Source of the DNA: Beijerinckiaceae bacterium
GTDB taxonomy: Bacteria; Pseudomonadota; Alphaproteobacteria; Rhizobiales; Beijerinckiaceae
Length of the DNA: 64,000 nucleotides
Assembly (NCBI GenBank): GCA_021324915.1
Contig: JAJPIC010000009.1
Span: 62,001-126,000 of the forward strand
Reading direction: 5' to 3'
The stretch's first letter is position 1. Every line of letters starts with the position of its first letter. The notes below the pieces were generated by a model. It saw nothing but the letters and a program-made list of their open reading frames with translations. It was not told the origin of the DNA and searched no databases. Shown here in pieces: positions 1 through 10,590 of the stretch. Both the position numbers and the translations under genes were made by a program.

Positions 1-1
1 C

Positions 2-1534
2 CTGCTCGAGGCGGCCGAATCAAGCACCGCAGGTCCCGCGATCAAGAGTTCGGCCGAGATAAGACCAAAGCCTCAATTGCGTGGCGCATTGGGGGGAGCC
101 GAACCTGATAATGCGAACGCCTCCAAGCAGGGCCGGACGAAGCCTGAAGAAGCAAAGTCTTCTTTTCAGCGCCCATCCGGTGCCGCCACTCAGGGCAGCG
201 CGAGCGCTCCCCTCTGGTCTCAACCGCTCAGCCGCCCTTCGCGCGATCAAGCTCCCCCATCAAAAGAGCTGCAGACCGATACATCCGGACTGTCGCAAAA
301 GGCCAATCCGCCCGATCTATCGGCGTCCCTTTCCACTCTCGAGCAAGCGGTTCGAGCCTTGACGCAAAAGGTCGGGACGGTGCGCGAGGAAAGCACCTGG
401 GTAGCTGCCCTCGAACCGCTTGAACGGCTTGTCGGCGAACTCTCCCATACGCTCGCCCTCATAAGCGGGCGCGAACAGGATAGTCAGCAGAAGGTAAAAA
501 TAGTCGAGTTCGGCAAAAGCGACCGGCGCCAGTCTACTCTCCAACCCACAAGACCGGGAAACTCTCCGCAGCCGCATGATATTTCGAACGCGACCCGGCT
601 CCATACTTCACCGAACGCGATTTCCGGTTTCGGCAGGAAGATGGAGAATTCGAGAAGCGCAGATGAAAGAAATTCGGTCTCGCCCGACGGATTTCGCGAT
701 CAGTCTGCGGTCCTTGCCAAGATCGAAGAAGCGATCGAATCTCTGGCCACAAAGATCGAGGAGATCACCCGCGACAGAGATCAAAGTCAATACGAAGCGC
801 TTTCGCAGCGGATCGACGACCTGCGACAGGAGCTCATCCAGCGAATCGCCGATGCTTGGTTTGCGCCTGACACAAAGCCCTTAGAGGATCTTCTGAATGG
901 CATCTCGGAGAAGTTGGATTACGCCCAGGCAACGAGCGGCGAAAGAAGAGCGATCGAAGCGGTCGAAGAGCAGCTTGCCGAATTGACAGACCGATTCGAT
1001 CGGGCGAGCGCGAATATTCCAAGCCTCGTATCGATTCAGGCGAGCATCTTGGAACTCTTCTCCGAAATGGAAAAGACGCGCGACGTCGCCCTTGAGGCGG
1101 CTGAGAATGCGGTGAGAAACGTGCTCGAAGAAGCGGCCGGCCGGCCCCACAGCGCGGATCTCGAAAGCCAGATTCAAACGTTGCGGAATCTGCAGGAAGA
1201 GGACGACCAGCGCACCCTTTCCGTTCTAACCACGATCCATCGAGTCCTCGAGACGCTCACCAATCGCTTGGCGAGAGTCGAGGATGAGTTGTCCGCCCGG
1301 CACGCTGAACTTCCTGATTTGGGGATCAGATCGGACGAGGGAGGACCGGCATTTGACGGTCTCATGCGGGAGAGAGCCGGCGGGCAAGACCATAAAAGCG
1401 GATCTTCCGATCGACTTGCGGCCGCAAGGCTCGCCGGACGAGCTGCCGAAGGTGCGAAAAGCCGCGACTCGGCGATTGACCGGCCGGGCTCGCACGGCCT
1501 TCTTCACCGGTTGAGCAAGCTCGTTGGCCCATGA
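2..1534 (+). CDS. Coiled-coil protein of unknown function, 5' end outside the window
   Basis: The frame is open from the first bases of the window, so the gene begins upstream; a TTG at 77 could serve as an internal start but nothing favours it. The visible 510 residues have a Ser/Pro/Gln-rich low-complexity first third, then long Glu/Arg/Leu-rich stretches with heptad-like spacing (roughly positions 700-1300) typical of coiled coils. The C-terminal tail contains an Ala/Arg-rich segment (RLAAARLAGRAAEGA) that loosely recalls the region before the membrane segment of PodJ-type polarity proteins, but no transmembrane helix or Sel1 repeats follow. I do not recognise a catalytic domain. A scaffold or cytoskeletal role is only a guess. 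Confidence 0.6.
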   Translation: MLEAAESSTAGPAIKSSAEIRPKPQLRGALGGAEPDNANASKQGRTKPEEAKSSFQRPSGAATQGSASAPLWSQPLSRPSRDQAPPSKELQTDTSGLSQKANPPDLSASLSTLEQAVRALTQKVGTVREESTWVAALEPLERLVGELSHTLALISGREQDSQQKVKIVEFGKSDRRQSTLQPTRPGNSPQPHDISNATRLHTSPNAISGFGRKMENSRSADERNSVSPDGFRDQSAVLAKIEEAIESLATKIEEITRDRDQSQYEALSQRIDDLRQELIQRIADAWFAPDTKPLEDLLNGISEKLDYAQATSGERRAIEAVEEQLAELTDRFDRASANIPSLVSIQASILELFSEMEKTRDVALEAAENAVRNVLEEAAGRPHSADLESQIQTLRNLQEEDDQRTLSVLTTIHRVLETLTNRLARVEDELSARHAELPDLGIRSDEGGPAFDGLMRERAGGQDHKSGSSDRLAAARLAGRAAEGAKSRDSAIDRPGSHGLLHRLSKLVGP

Positions 1535-1640
1535 TCGGCTGGTGGCGCCTGCGGAGCGCAAGGCCGTCGTGGCCCAAATCCCCTTCGGGAATTGGCGACC
1601 TTTTGCGCGGCCATGTCGCCGAATTAAGTGATTGAAAACT

Positions 1641-1717
<77 letters not shown>

Positions 1718-1825
1718 GTGGACCAGGTCCGAACGGAGACCTGCCCGATAAGGTAGGGATCACGCCAAGTCAAGCAAGACTGAGGGGCGCGCGTCCGCCC
1801 CGATGTCGCGATCCTCTTTGCTTCG

Positions 1826-2536
1826 TCAGAATCGCGAGGATGCGAGATGAAACCGGGCAATTTCGGCCCGCGTCATGATGTGGATTCGATCGGACGAAAT
1901 ATGCTCGGCCATCGAGATCAGCGCCGGACTGACGCCCATCGATCCCGTATAGCGCGCCAGAACCGCCGCCATTTGCCCATTGTCATATCGCCGGTAGCGT
2001 ACGCTCGCCGAGCTTTCGGGATCCTGCGAATCGACATAGGCGAACATCCGATGAATGCCGACGAGGCTTTGAGGCGGAACCACGCGCTTTTTCGCTCCGA
2101 TCAAGGCGTAGACGCAGGCCGAGAGGCAACGCGCGCCGACGAAATCGCTGAGGCCCCTGCGCGTCGCAGGATCGACCCGGCCGACGATCGCCGCCGCGCC
2201 GAGCCGGCGCAGCACTTTGCCGAGCTCCATCGAAGCCAGCACTTTGCCGCCGGGCGAATCGAGGAACACGATGGCATGAAGATCGCCCCTGCCGACGTTG
2301 TTCTCGACGAAAGAGACGAAATCATAAGGCGTTTCGTTGGTGATCTCGCCTTCTGCCGCGATCACGGCCGGACAGGAATAGCCGCACTTGGCTTGATCGC
2401 CGACCTTGACGAGCCTGAAGGTCATTTGCTGGGCCTGTGCCGGAGGCGCGATGGCGAGGATTGCGAAAAGCCCAAGGACGAGGCCGGCGGCGGCGGCAAG
2501 CCGGCCGAGAACAAAGTTTCGATCGAATTTGCGCAT
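1826..2536 (-). CDS. Secreted ClpP-like (COG3904-type) periplasmic protein
   Basis: A 236-residue protein beginning at ATG 2536; the open frame continues upstream through tRNA-Val and that extension is not real. Residues 1-30 form a signal peptide (basic start, Ala/Leu core, cleavage after AQA). The rest resembles predicted periplasmic proteins with a ClpP/crotonase fold: an oxyanion-type LDSPGGKV segment near residue 92 and a CLSACVYAL segment near residue 135, where ClpP-like enzymes carry the nucleophilic Ser. Several Cys could form disulfides. It sits alone between two tRNA genes. The fold is well supported; the substrate is unknown and peptidase activity is unproven. Confidence 0.75.
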   Translation of the reverse strand: MRKFDRNFVLGRLAAAAGLVLGLFAILAIAPPAQAQQMTFRLVKVGDQAKCGYSCPAVIAAEGEITNETPYDFVSFVENNVGRGDLHAIVFLDSPGGKVLASMELGKVLRRLGAAAIVGRVDPATRRGLSDFVGARCLSACVYALIGAKKRVVPPQSLVGIHRMFAYVDSQDPESSASVRYRRYDNGQMAAVLARYTGSMGVSPALISMAEHISSDRIHIMTRAEIARFHLASSRF

Positions 2537-2669
2537 GGTTGATCCGCTGCGGACCCCGGAAGATGAGCGCCAGGATAGCGCTTCGGAGCGGCGAAGCAAT
2601 CGCGGGAAGATCAATTCACGTTCGCGTACGACAGCAAGATTGATGGGGCGCCGGCCTCGAGCGACCATA

Positions 2670-2745
2670 TGGTGGGCGGTGACGGGCTCGAACCGCCGAC
2701 CCTCTCGGTGTAAACGAGATGCTCTACCAGCTGAGCTAACCGCCC
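2670..2745 (-). tRNA. tRNA-Val (anticodon TAC)
   Basis: A 76-nt minus-strand cloverleaf: acceptor gggcggt pairs with its 3' partner before the encoded ACCA end, the D arm is tagctcagctgg, the anticodon loop tttacac gives TAC, and the T loop is ttcgagc. It lies directly downstream of lon, a common neighbour in Hyphomicrobiales. Confidence 0.95.
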
Positions 2746-2805
2746 TTGGCGCCTCTTTACGGGACGCGCGCGAGGTTAAACGCCGCGGGTTAAGGCTGCG
2801 CAACA

Positions 2806-2840
2806 TAAAAATGCTGAACCCGGGCTTCGGCCCGGGCTCA
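2806..2840 (-). terminator. Intrinsic terminator of lon
   Basis: Reading the minus strand just past the lon stop, a seven-pair GCCCGGG/CCCGGGC-type stem with a four-base loop is framed by TGA/TCA and followed, four bases on, by five T. It separates lon from tRNA-Val. Confidence 0.85.
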
Positions 2841-2853
2841 GCTGCGTTCGAGG

Positions 2854-5274
2854 CTAATGGGCGATGAGGCCCGGAGCATCCTCATCCGTCGGCAGAGGCC
2901 CCGAGACCGGCTTTTGATCCTCTTCCCAGACAATCGGCACCGGCTGGCGCACGAGGCCTTCTTTCAGAACCTCGTCCATCCGCGAGACCGGAACGATATC
3001 GAGCCCGTTCTTCACCGCGTCGGGAATTTCCGCCAGATCCTTGGCGTTATCCGCCGGGATGAGGACCTTCTTCAGCCCGCCGCGCAGCGCCGCGAGAAGC
3101 TTCTCCTTGAGCCCGCCGATCGGCAGCACCCTGCCCCGCAACGTGATCTCGCCCGTCATGGCGATGTCGCGCCGGATCGGGATGCCCGTCATGGTCGAGA
3201 CGATCGCCGTTGCCATTGCGACGCCCGCAGATGGTCCGTCCTTCGGCGTTGCGCCCTCCGGCACATGGACGTGGATGTCGCGCCTGTCGAAGAGCGGCGG
3301 CTCGATGCCGAAATCGACCGCCCGGGAGCGGACGTAAGATGCGGCCGCCGAGATCGATTCCTTCATGACGTCGCGCAGATTGCCGGTGACCGTCATGCGG
3401 CCCTTGCCTGGCATCATCACGCCTTCAATCGTCAAGAGCTCCCCGCCGACTTCCGTCCAGGCAAGTCCGGTGACCACGCCAACCTGATCCTCGAGCTCCG
3501 CCTCGCCATAGCGATAGCGGGGCACACCAAGGAAATCGGCGACATTGTCTTCGGTGACGGTGACCGAAAGCGTCTTGCCGGTCAGGATCTGCTTGACCGC
3601 CTTGCGCGCAAGGTTGGAGATCTCGCGCTCGAGATTGCGCACGCCCGCTTCCCGCGTATAGCGGCGGATGATCGCCACGAGACCGCTGCGCTCGATCGTG
3701 CATTCGACCGGCTCGAGTCCGTGCTTCTTGAGCGCCGACGGAATCAGGTGACGCTCCGCGATTTCGATCTTCTCATCCTCCGTGTAGCCGGCGATGCGAA
3801 TGATCTCCATACGATCCATGAGCGGGGCCGGAATATTGAGCGTATTCGCGGTCGTTACGAACATCACGTTGGAGAGATCGTAATCGACCTCGAGATAATG
3901 GTCGTTGAACGCGTGGTTCTGCTCGGGATCCAGCACTTCGAGCAGCGCCGAAGACGGATCGCCGCGGAAGTCCATGCCCATCTTGTCGATCTCGTCGAGC
4001 AGGAAGAGCGGGTTGGACGTCTTGGCTTTGCGCATCGACTGGATGATCTTGCCGGGCATCGAGCCGATATAGGTGCGCCTGTGTCCGCGGATCTCGGCTT
4101 CGTCGCGCACGCCGCCGAGCGACATGCGGACGAATTCGCGTCCGGTCGCCTTGGCGATCGACTTGCCGAGCGATGTCTTGCCGACGCCGGGCGGCCCGAC
4201 GAGGCAGAGGATCGGCCCGGTGAGCTTGTTGGCCCTGCTTTGAACCGCGAGATATTCGACGATGCGCTCCTTCACCTTGTCGAGGCCGAAATGCTCGCTA
4301 TCGAGCACTTCCTGCGCGATCATCAGATCCTTCTTGATCTTGCTCTTCTTGTTCCATGGAATGGCGAGCAGCCAATCGAGGTAGTTGCGCACCACGGTTG
4401 CTTCCGCCGACATGGGCGACATCTGGCGCAGCTTCTTCAATTCGGCGATTGCCTTGTCGCGCGCCTCTTTGGAGAGCCGCGTCGCCTTGATGCGCTCCTC
4501 GAGCTCCGAGAGGTCGTCCTTCCCGTCCTCGTCGCCGAGTTCCTTCTGGATCGCCTTCATCTGCTCGTTGAGGTAATATTCGCGCTGGGTCTTCTCCATC
4601 TGGCGCTTGACCCGCGTTCTGATCCGCTTCTCGACTTGAAGGATCGAGATTTCGCTCTCCATCAGCCCGAGGCACTTCTCGAGTCTCTTGGCGACGGAGC
4701 TCGTCTCGAGCACTGATTGTTTGTCGAGAATCTTGACGGCGAGATGCGAAGCGACCGTATCGGCGAGCTTCGAATAATCTTCGATCTGGCTCACCGCCGC
4801 GATGACTTCCGGCGAAACTTTCTTGTTGAGCTTCACGTAGGATTCGAACTCGGCCACCACCGAGCGAGCCAAGGCCTCGACCTCGACCTTGTCGGTGGCC
4901 TCGTCGGCGACGATCTCGGCTTCCGCTTCGTAGTAATCGGCGGTCCGCGTATAGCCGTGAACGCGCGCGCGGATCTGGCCTTCGACCAGCACTTTCACTG
5001 TGCCGTCCGGCAGTTTCAAGAGCTGCAGGACCGAGGCGAGCGTTCCCGTTTTGAAAATGGCGTCGGGGCTCGGATCGTCATCGGACGCGTTGATCTGGGT
5101 GGCGAGCAGAATGAGCTTGTCTGCGCGCATCACCTCCTCGAGCGCGCGGATCGACTTCTCGCGGCCGACGAAGAGCGGCACGATCATGTGCGGAAAGACA
5201 ACGATGTCGCGCAATGGCAGGACGGGATAGCTTTCGATCGTACCCGGCGAGATGGCTTCGCGCTTCTGGGTCAT
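2854..5274 (-). CDS. lon: Endopeptidase La, ATP-dependent Lon protease
   Basis: Hexameric cytoplasmic AAA+ protease degrading misfolded and regulatory proteins. The 806-residue length is standard. Order: N-terminal substrate-binding LAN domain (opening YPVLPLRDIVVFPHM), a helical linker near 200-300, AAA+ module with Walker A GPPGVGKTS near residue 360 and Walker B FLLDEIDK, and a C-terminal protease domain with the catalytic Ser in KDGPSAGVAMAT near residue 682 and a conserved Lys about 40 residues later. ATG 5274 follows AGGA at good spacing. It is the last gene of tig-clpP-clpX-lon but has its own 337-bp leader, so it may have its own promoter. hupB, a frequent next gene in related genomes, is absent. 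Confidence 0.98.
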   Translation of the reverse strand: MTQKREAISPGTIESYPVLPLRDIVVFPHMIVPLFVGREKSIRALEEVMRADKLILLATQINASDDDPSPDAIFKTGTLASVLQLLKLPDGTVKVLVEGQIRARVHGYTRTADYYEAEAEIVADEATDKVEVEALARSVVAEFESYVKLNKKVSPEVIAAVSQIEDYSKLADTVASHLAVKILDKQSVLETSSVAKRLEKCLGLMESEISILQVEKRIRTRVKRQMEKTQREYYLNEQMKAIQKELGDEDGKDDLSELEERIKATRLSKEARDKAIAELKKLRQMSPMSAEATVVRNYLDWLLAIPWNKKSKIKKDLMIAQEVLDSEHFGLDKVKERIVEYLAVQSRANKLTGPILCLVGPPGVGKTSLGKSIAKATGREFVRMSLGGVRDEAEIRGHRRTYIGSMPGKIIQSMRKAKTSNPLFLLDEIDKMGMDFRGDPSSALLEVLDPEQNHAFNDHYLEVDYDLSNVMFVTTANTLNIPAPLMDRMEIIRIAGYTEDEKIEIAERHLIPSALKKHGLEPVECTIERSGLVAIIRRYTREAGVRNLEREISNLARKAVKQILTGKTLSVTVTEDNVADFLGVPRYRYGEAELEDQVGVVTGLAWTEVGGELLTIEGVMMPGKGRMTVTGNLRDVMKESISAAASYVRSRAVDFGIEPPLFDRRDIHVHVPEGATPKDGPSAGVAMATAIVSTMTGIPIRRDIAMTGEITLRGRVLPIGGLKEKLLAALRGGLKKVLIPADNAKDLAEIPDAVKNGLDIVPVSRMDEVLKEGLVRQPVPIVWEEDQKPVSGPLPTDEDAPGLIAH

Positions 5275-5517
5275 TCTTTCATCCTATTCTCAATCTTGGC
5301 TCGCAATCAGACTTCGAGCTGAGCCGTCGCAAGTTTCCTCGTCGAGCTTAGCTCGCTTGCACTCCTTGAGCGCAAGTCTTTCAGCTTAAGTCTGAACCCC
5401 TCTCGGGGCGATTTTCCACCTTAAGATGGCGGCTCTGAGTGTGACATTCAAGCTATCGGCTACGCGCAAACTCGTCGGAAGCCCCCGTACACGCGCAGCA
5501 TAGAAAATTGCCGTCGA

Positions 5518-5562
5518 ACTGAGACCGAAGCTACTGAGACCGAAGCTACTGAGACCGAAGCT
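5518..5562. repeat. Three tandem copies of a 15-bp unit
   Basis: The unit actgagaccgaagct occurs three times head to tail with no mismatch and no spacer. It lies between clpX and lon. The perfect identity suggests recent slippage expansion. Too short and lacking spacers for CRISPR. Confidence 0.95.
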
Positions 5563-5574
5563 GCGGCATGTGCT

Positions 5575-5598
5575 GCCGATCCGGACGTCCGGATCGGC
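5575..5598. repeat. Perfect 24-bp palindrome after clpX
   Basis: Twelve-base arms (gccgatccggac and its complement) with no loop, 14 bp past the clpX stop. No T-run follows on the minus strand, so it could be a factor-dependent terminator, an mRNA 3'-end stabiliser or a protein-binding site. Confidence 0.7.
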
Positions 5599-5611
5599 CG
5601 TGAACGAAAGG

Positions 5612-6877
<1,266 letters not shown>

Positions 6878-7297
6878 GGCTTGTCTCCTATGGCCGCTAC
6901 CCGACCGGGGCGCGACCTCTTGTTACCGTGGCGAGAACTCGTTGAGAGCCGCCGTCGTTCATTGACGGCCAAGCTTTCGATCCGACCGCCATTTGTTCCG
7001 TCCCAAAACTCCCTGGAAATTGGCGTTTCCTCTCAACTTCGATGCAAACATGCCGGGAAGCCGGGATCAAGCCCTCGAACCCATTTCCTCCAGACGCTGC
7101 GACATCTGCGTCACATGGGCGCAATAGTCGCGGATCATCATGACCCAAATTTGCGTCCAATCGGTTAAGTCGCCAATTCCTTTGGGTTTCGAGCAAGCGA
7201 TATGCCAGCCGGCCCGCGGCACGAAATTCCGGTTTCTGGCAGTTGCTGCCGGGAAATATCGATTCGCCAAACCGGCGGGCCTACCCCAGCTTGAGCC
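6878..7297. other. clpP-clpX intergenic region without a gene
   Basis: 420 bp. The reading frames here have no convincing start signal or recognisable protein and I treat them as chance. The stretch should contain the clpX promoter and the clpP transcript end. I see no clear T-run terminator and no promoter match strong enough to name. Confidence 0.6.
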
Positions 7298-7942
7298 TCA
7301 GGCTGCCGCCTTGCCGGTCGCCGCCGGCTCGTCGGGCCGCTTGTCGAGCACCTGATCGATGATCCCGAAAAGGCGCGATTCCTCGGCCGACATGAAGTGG
7401 TCGCGATCCAGCGTGTTCTCGATCGCGTCGTAGTCGCGACCCGTATGCCTGACATAGATCTCGTTCAGCCGCCGCTTGACCTTCATGATGTCCTCGGCGT
7501 GGCGGACGATATCCGATGCCTGGCCTTGGAAGCCGCCGGAAGGCTGATGGACCATGATCCGGGCGTTGGGAAGCGCATAGCGCATGCCCGCCTCGCCGGC
7601 CGCCAGAAGCAGCGAGCCCATCGAGGCTGCTTGCCCGATGCACAAGGTCGAGACCTTCGGGCGGATGAACTGCATCGTGTCGTAGATCGCCAAGCCCGAG
7701 GTTACGACCCCGCCTGGCGAATTGATGTAGAGGGAGATCTCCTTCTTCGGATTCTCGGCCTCGAGGAAGAGCAATTGCGCCACGACGACGGAGGCGACGT
7801 GGTCGTCGACCGGTCCGGTCAAAAAGACGATCCGCTCGCGCAAGAGGCGCGAATAGATGTCGAATCCGCGCTCGCCGCGGCTGGTATTCTCGATGACTTG
7901 GGGGATCAGGTAATTGGCGTAGATTTCGAGCGGATCGGACAT
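7298..7942 (-). CDS. clpP: ATP-dependent Clp protease proteolytic subunit ClpP
   Basis: Tetradecameric serine protease working with ClpX (and ClpA). 214 residues from ATG 7942; an upstream in-frame TTG at 8011 gives an extension lacking family similarity. Catalytic Ser107 (GQAASMGS), His132 (VHQPSGG) and the Asp region around 181 (DRDHF) are present, as is the INSPGG oxyanion loop. The very short N-terminus before [15 protein letters not shown] indicates little or no propeptide. It lies 129 bp downstream of tig on the same strand, with a nested inverted repeat in between. Confidence 0.97.
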   Translation of the reverse strand: MSDPLEIYANYLIPQVIENTSRGERGFDIYSRLLRERIVFLTGPVDDHVASVVVAQLLFLEAENPKKEISLYINSPGGVVTSGLAIYDTMQFIRPKVSTLCIGQAASMGSLLLAAGEAGMRYALPNARIMVHQPSGGFQGQASDIVRHAEDIMKVKRRLNEIYVRHTGRDYDAIENTLDRDHFMSAEESRLFGIIDQVLDKRPDEPAATGKAAA

Positions 7943-8018
7943 GGTTTTTCTCGAGTTTCGCGACCGCTTCCGAGCTTGCGGGGGCCAAGCTGGAGCCGGC
8001 TTCAGGTCCAAGATAATA

Positions 8019-8070
8019 GCTTCCGGAGCTTTCGCAACGGCGCCCCGCCCACGCCGTTAATGCCGGAAGC
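8019..8070 (-). repeat. Nested inverted repeat between tig and clpP
   Basis: Outer arms gcttccgg (8019-8026) and ccggaagc (8063-8070) enclose inner arms aacggcg (8036-8042) and cgccgtt (8052-8058). It begins right after the tig stop and only a weak T-rich run follows on the minus strand, so it may attenuate or process the tig-clpP transcript. Confidence 0.55.
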
Positions 8071-8071
8071 C

Positions 8072-9454
8072 TCACGCGGCGGATATCGGCCTTTCCTCTT
8101 CCTTTTCCGAAGCCTCGACCGCCTGGCGCAATTCGTCCTTGCTGACATGACGATCGGTCAGCTTCGTCTGGGTGAGAATGTGATCGACCACCTTCTCTTC
8201 GAAAATCGGGCCGCGGATCTCGTTCATGAGCTCCGGGTTCTTTCGGTAATATTCGACGAACTGCCGCTCGCGGCCGGGAAAATTGCGCGCCCGCAGGTAA
8301 AGCGCCTGATTGACTTCCTCGTCGGAGACCTTGATTGCGGCCTTCTCGCCGATTTCCGCCAGCACAAGGCCGAGGCGGACGCGCCGTTCGGCGATCGCGC
8401 GATATTCGGCCCGCTCGGCCTCTTCGGTCGTGCCGTCGTCTTCGAAGCTGCGCCCCTCCGCCTTGCGCTCGGCTTCGGCCTGGCGCCAGATGAGATCGAA
8501 TTCCTGATCGACGAGCGAGCTCGGCAATTCGAAGGTGAATTTCTGGTCGAGCGCATCGAGAAGCTCGCGCTTCCACTTGCGCCGGGAGATCGCCTCCTCC
8601 TCCCGCTCGAAGGCCGTGCGCGCCGCCTCCCGCATTTTGGCGAGATCTTCGAAGCCGAGGCTCTTGGCGAATTCATCGTCGATCTTGAGTTCGCCGGGCG
8701 CCGCGATTGCCTTGACGGTGACCGAGAACTGCGCCGGCTTGCCGGCAAGTTTCGGCTCGGCATAGGTTTCGGGGAAAGTCACCGATATCTTGCGCGTCTC
8801 GCCGACCTTCATTCCCTCGACCTGATCCTCGAATCCGGGAATGAAGGAGCCGGAACCCAGAACAAGGTCGATATCGGTTGCGCTGCCTCCCTCGAAGGCC
8901 TCGTCGTCGATGGTGCCGATGAAATCGACCGTGACCTTGTCGCCCTTCTCTGCGGCGCCCTCGCCTTCCTTCGGCGTATAGGGGCGGTTGCGCTCGGCAA
9001 TATTCTTTACCGCCGTATCGACATCCTCTTCCGGAATATCGGCGACAAGCCGCTCGATCTCGATCGTATCGAAGCTTCCGATCTCGAACTTGGGCAGAAG
9101 CTCGACCGCCACCTTGTAGGCAAAATCGCTCTTGGCGTCGAAAGCCTCTTTTAGCTCGTCGGCGTCCTCGGGCAGTTCGATCTTCGGCGCGCCGGCAAGC
9201 TTCAGATTATTGTCCTCGATAATCTTGCGATTGGCCTCGTTGACCGCCTCTTGAACGACCTCGGCCATGATCGAGCGGCCGTAAAGGCGCTTTAAATGCG
9301 CAACCGGGACTTTGCCGGGACGGAAGCCGTTGATGCGCGCCTTGGATTGGATGTCGGCAAGCTGGCTGTCGACCCGCGACGCGAGATCTTGGGCCGCGAG
9401 CACCACCTTGTATTCGCGCTTCAATCCCTCCGCGAGGGTTTCAGTGACTTGCAT
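8072..9454 (-). CDS. tig: Trigger factor (ribosome-associated chaperone, peptidyl-prolyl isomerase)
   Basis: Binds the ribosome exit tunnel and nascent chains. 460 residues from ATG 9454; the longer open frame runs into tRNA-Leu and is rejected. The ribosome-binding domain carries the signature GFRPGKVP near residue 45. The FKBP-type PPIase domain lies near 160-250 ([23 protein letters not shown]). The C-terminal helical chaperone arms follow, ending in a charged tail. First gene of the tig-clpP-clpX-lon block, so folding and degradation are encoded together. Confidence 0.97.
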   Translation of the reverse strand: MQVTETLAEGLKREYKVVLAAQDLASRVDSQLADIQSKARINGFRPGKVPVAHLKRLYGRSIMAEVVQEAVNEANRKIIEDNNLKLAGAPKIELPEDADELKEAFDAKSDFAYKVAVELLPKFEIGSFDTIEIERLVADIPEEDVDTAVKNIAERNRPYTPKEGEGAAEKGDKVTVDFIGTIDDEAFEGGSATDIDLVLGSGSFIPGFEDQVEGMKVGETRKISVTFPETYAEPKLAGKPAQFSVTVKAIAAPGELKIDDEFAKSLGFEDLAKMREAARTAFEREEEAISRRKWKRELLDALDQKFTFELPSSLVDQEFDLIWRQAEAERKAEGRSFEDDGTTEEAERAEYRAIAERRVRLGLVLAEIGEKAAIKVSDEEVNQALYLRARNFPGRERQFVEYYRKNPELMNEIRGPIFEEKVVDHILTQTKLTDRHVSKDELRQAVEASEKEEERPISAA

Positions 9455-9520
9455 CGACTCTGCCTCTGACCTTCTTCTTCCAAGCCCGCGCTTGCCGCTC
9501 AATCCCGGATTTTGGAGCTC

Positions 9521-9605
9521 TGGTGCGGGCGGAGGGACTCGAACCCCCACGATTTTCACCACCGGAACCTAAATCCGGCGCGTCTACCAATTCCGCCACG
9601 CCCGC
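9521..9605 (-). tRNA. tRNA-Leu (anticodon TAG)
   Basis: An 85-nt class II tRNA on the minus strand: acceptor gcgggcg pairs with cgcccgc before ACCA, the anticodon loop tttaggt gives TAG, and a long variable arm (tggtgaaaatcgt) sits before the T arm with ttcgagt. Confidence 0.93.
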
Positions 9606-9726
9606 GAGCGCATCGAAGCTCGCGTACCGATCGGGGCCGCGTCTATAGCACGGCGCCGCCCGCCGCTACAAAAAATAGTCGTACACAGGCAATTTCCCAT
9701 AGGCCCCCGGCGCCTCGCAGCCCTCC

Positions 9727-10590
9727 TTACTCCGCTGTCGCCGCCGGGGCGCGTTTGACCGTCCGCTTGACGAAGAGATTGACTACGACTGCCCGGGCGA
9801 CGTGCTCGGCCATGCAGCGATAGCCGAGATCGTTCAGGTGGAAATCATCGCGCGCCATGAGCTGTTCGTTGGCTCTCGCGTGCTCGATGAACTGCATGGC
9901 GTCGTAGCGGCGCACATAGAGGACGTTCTCCTGCGCCGCGATCTTGCTCAAGGTCTGGCGAATGGCGAAATAATTCGCGTCCTTGGCATAGAGCGGCGTA
10001 TATTGGAGGCCGACGAGCACGACGTCGATGCCCTGCGATTTCAACCATTCGACCGTGCTGCGCACGGTCGCCGCGAATTCCTCCGGCGGCACGCGTTCGA
10101 GCGCGTCATTGGTGCCTAATTGCCAGAGCACGAGATCGGGCTTCGAAAGCGCGACCTCGGTCGTGATCCGCTCGGCTGTGGTCTCAGCCACCTCGCCGGC
10201 GATGCCGCGATTGATGATCTCGACATCGACCCCTTTCAAGTCGGTCTCGAGCATCGATTCGAGCTGCGTCGGGTAGCTCTGCGCTTCCGAAGAAGCGCCG
10301 ATTCCATAGGTCGAAGAAGAGCCGATCGCCAGAATGTGGATGGTGCGGCTCTTCGGCAGGAGAGCTGCGAGATGCGGGAGCGGCGCGGGCGTTGCAATCG
10401 CATCGGCCGGAACCGCGCAGGCGGGGCTGAGCGGCGCCGTCGCCGGCGGCTGATTTTGATCGGCAAATGCCGGAGCGCTCAGGAAGGCGGCAACGACGGC
10501 GGCTTGACCGAAGCGGTGCGCAACCGATCCCGCCCATCCGAAAGCCAAGCGACCAGTCCCATTCCCGTCAGTCCCGCAATGAGCAAACAT
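9727..10590 (-). CDS. SGNH/GDSL-type secreted esterase
   Basis: An SGNH hydrolase, probably exported. Block I is ILAIGSSSTYGIGAS (Ser nucleophile; GSS rather than GDS), the Asn block is WQLGTND, and the C-terminal block V DDFHLND supplies Asp and His. A hydrophobic stretch ending AFA is a plausible signal peptide. The start is uncertain: ATG 10590 gives 287 residues and overlaps the upstream acyltransferase by 112 bp; TTG 10548 gives 273 residues and a tidier signal sequence. The longer open frame to 11115 is a shadow of the acyltransferase. The pairing suggests acyl-group turnover on an exported glycan or lipid; the substrate is unknown. Confidence 0.8.
   Translation of the reverse strand: MFAHCGTDGNGTGRLAFGWAGSVAHRFGQAAVVAAFLSAPAFADQNQPPATAPLSPACAVPADAIATPAPLPHLAALLPKSRTIHILAIGSSSTYGIGASSEAQSYPTQLESMLETDLKGVDVEIINRGIAGEVAETTAERITTEVALSKPDLVLWQLGTNDALERVPPEEFAATVRSTVEWLKSQGIDVVLVGLQYTPLYAKDANYFAIRQTLSKIAAQENVLYVRRYDAMQFIEHARANEQLMARDDFHLNDLGYRCMAEHVARAVVVNLFVKRTVKRAPAATAE

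Larger units (their letters stand above)
5275..5611. other. clpX-lon intergenic region
   Basis: No credible gene is present in these 337 bp. It should hold the lon promoter and the end of the clpX transcript. I see a 15-bp tandem repeat, a 24-bp palindrome and a GC stem near 5397-5408. I could not identify a convincing heat-shock sigma promoter by eye. Confidence 0.6.

Noticed and set aside
2857-4716. Long plus-strand open frame (619 codons) opposite lon
   Set aside because: Antisense of a certain gene in GC-rich DNA; Arg/Asp/His-heavy with no domain. Same for the long frame opposite clpX.
5275-5411. Heat-shock sigma-factor promoter for lon
   Set aside because: CTTG-like boxes occur, but none has a fitting -10 partner at the right spacing.
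5518-5562. CRISPR array
   Set aside because: Units are contiguous, 15 bp, without spacers, and no cas genes are present.
6897-7196. 99-codon minus-strand frame between clpP and clpX
   Set aside because: No ribosome-binding site, no recognisable family and composition unlike nearby genes.
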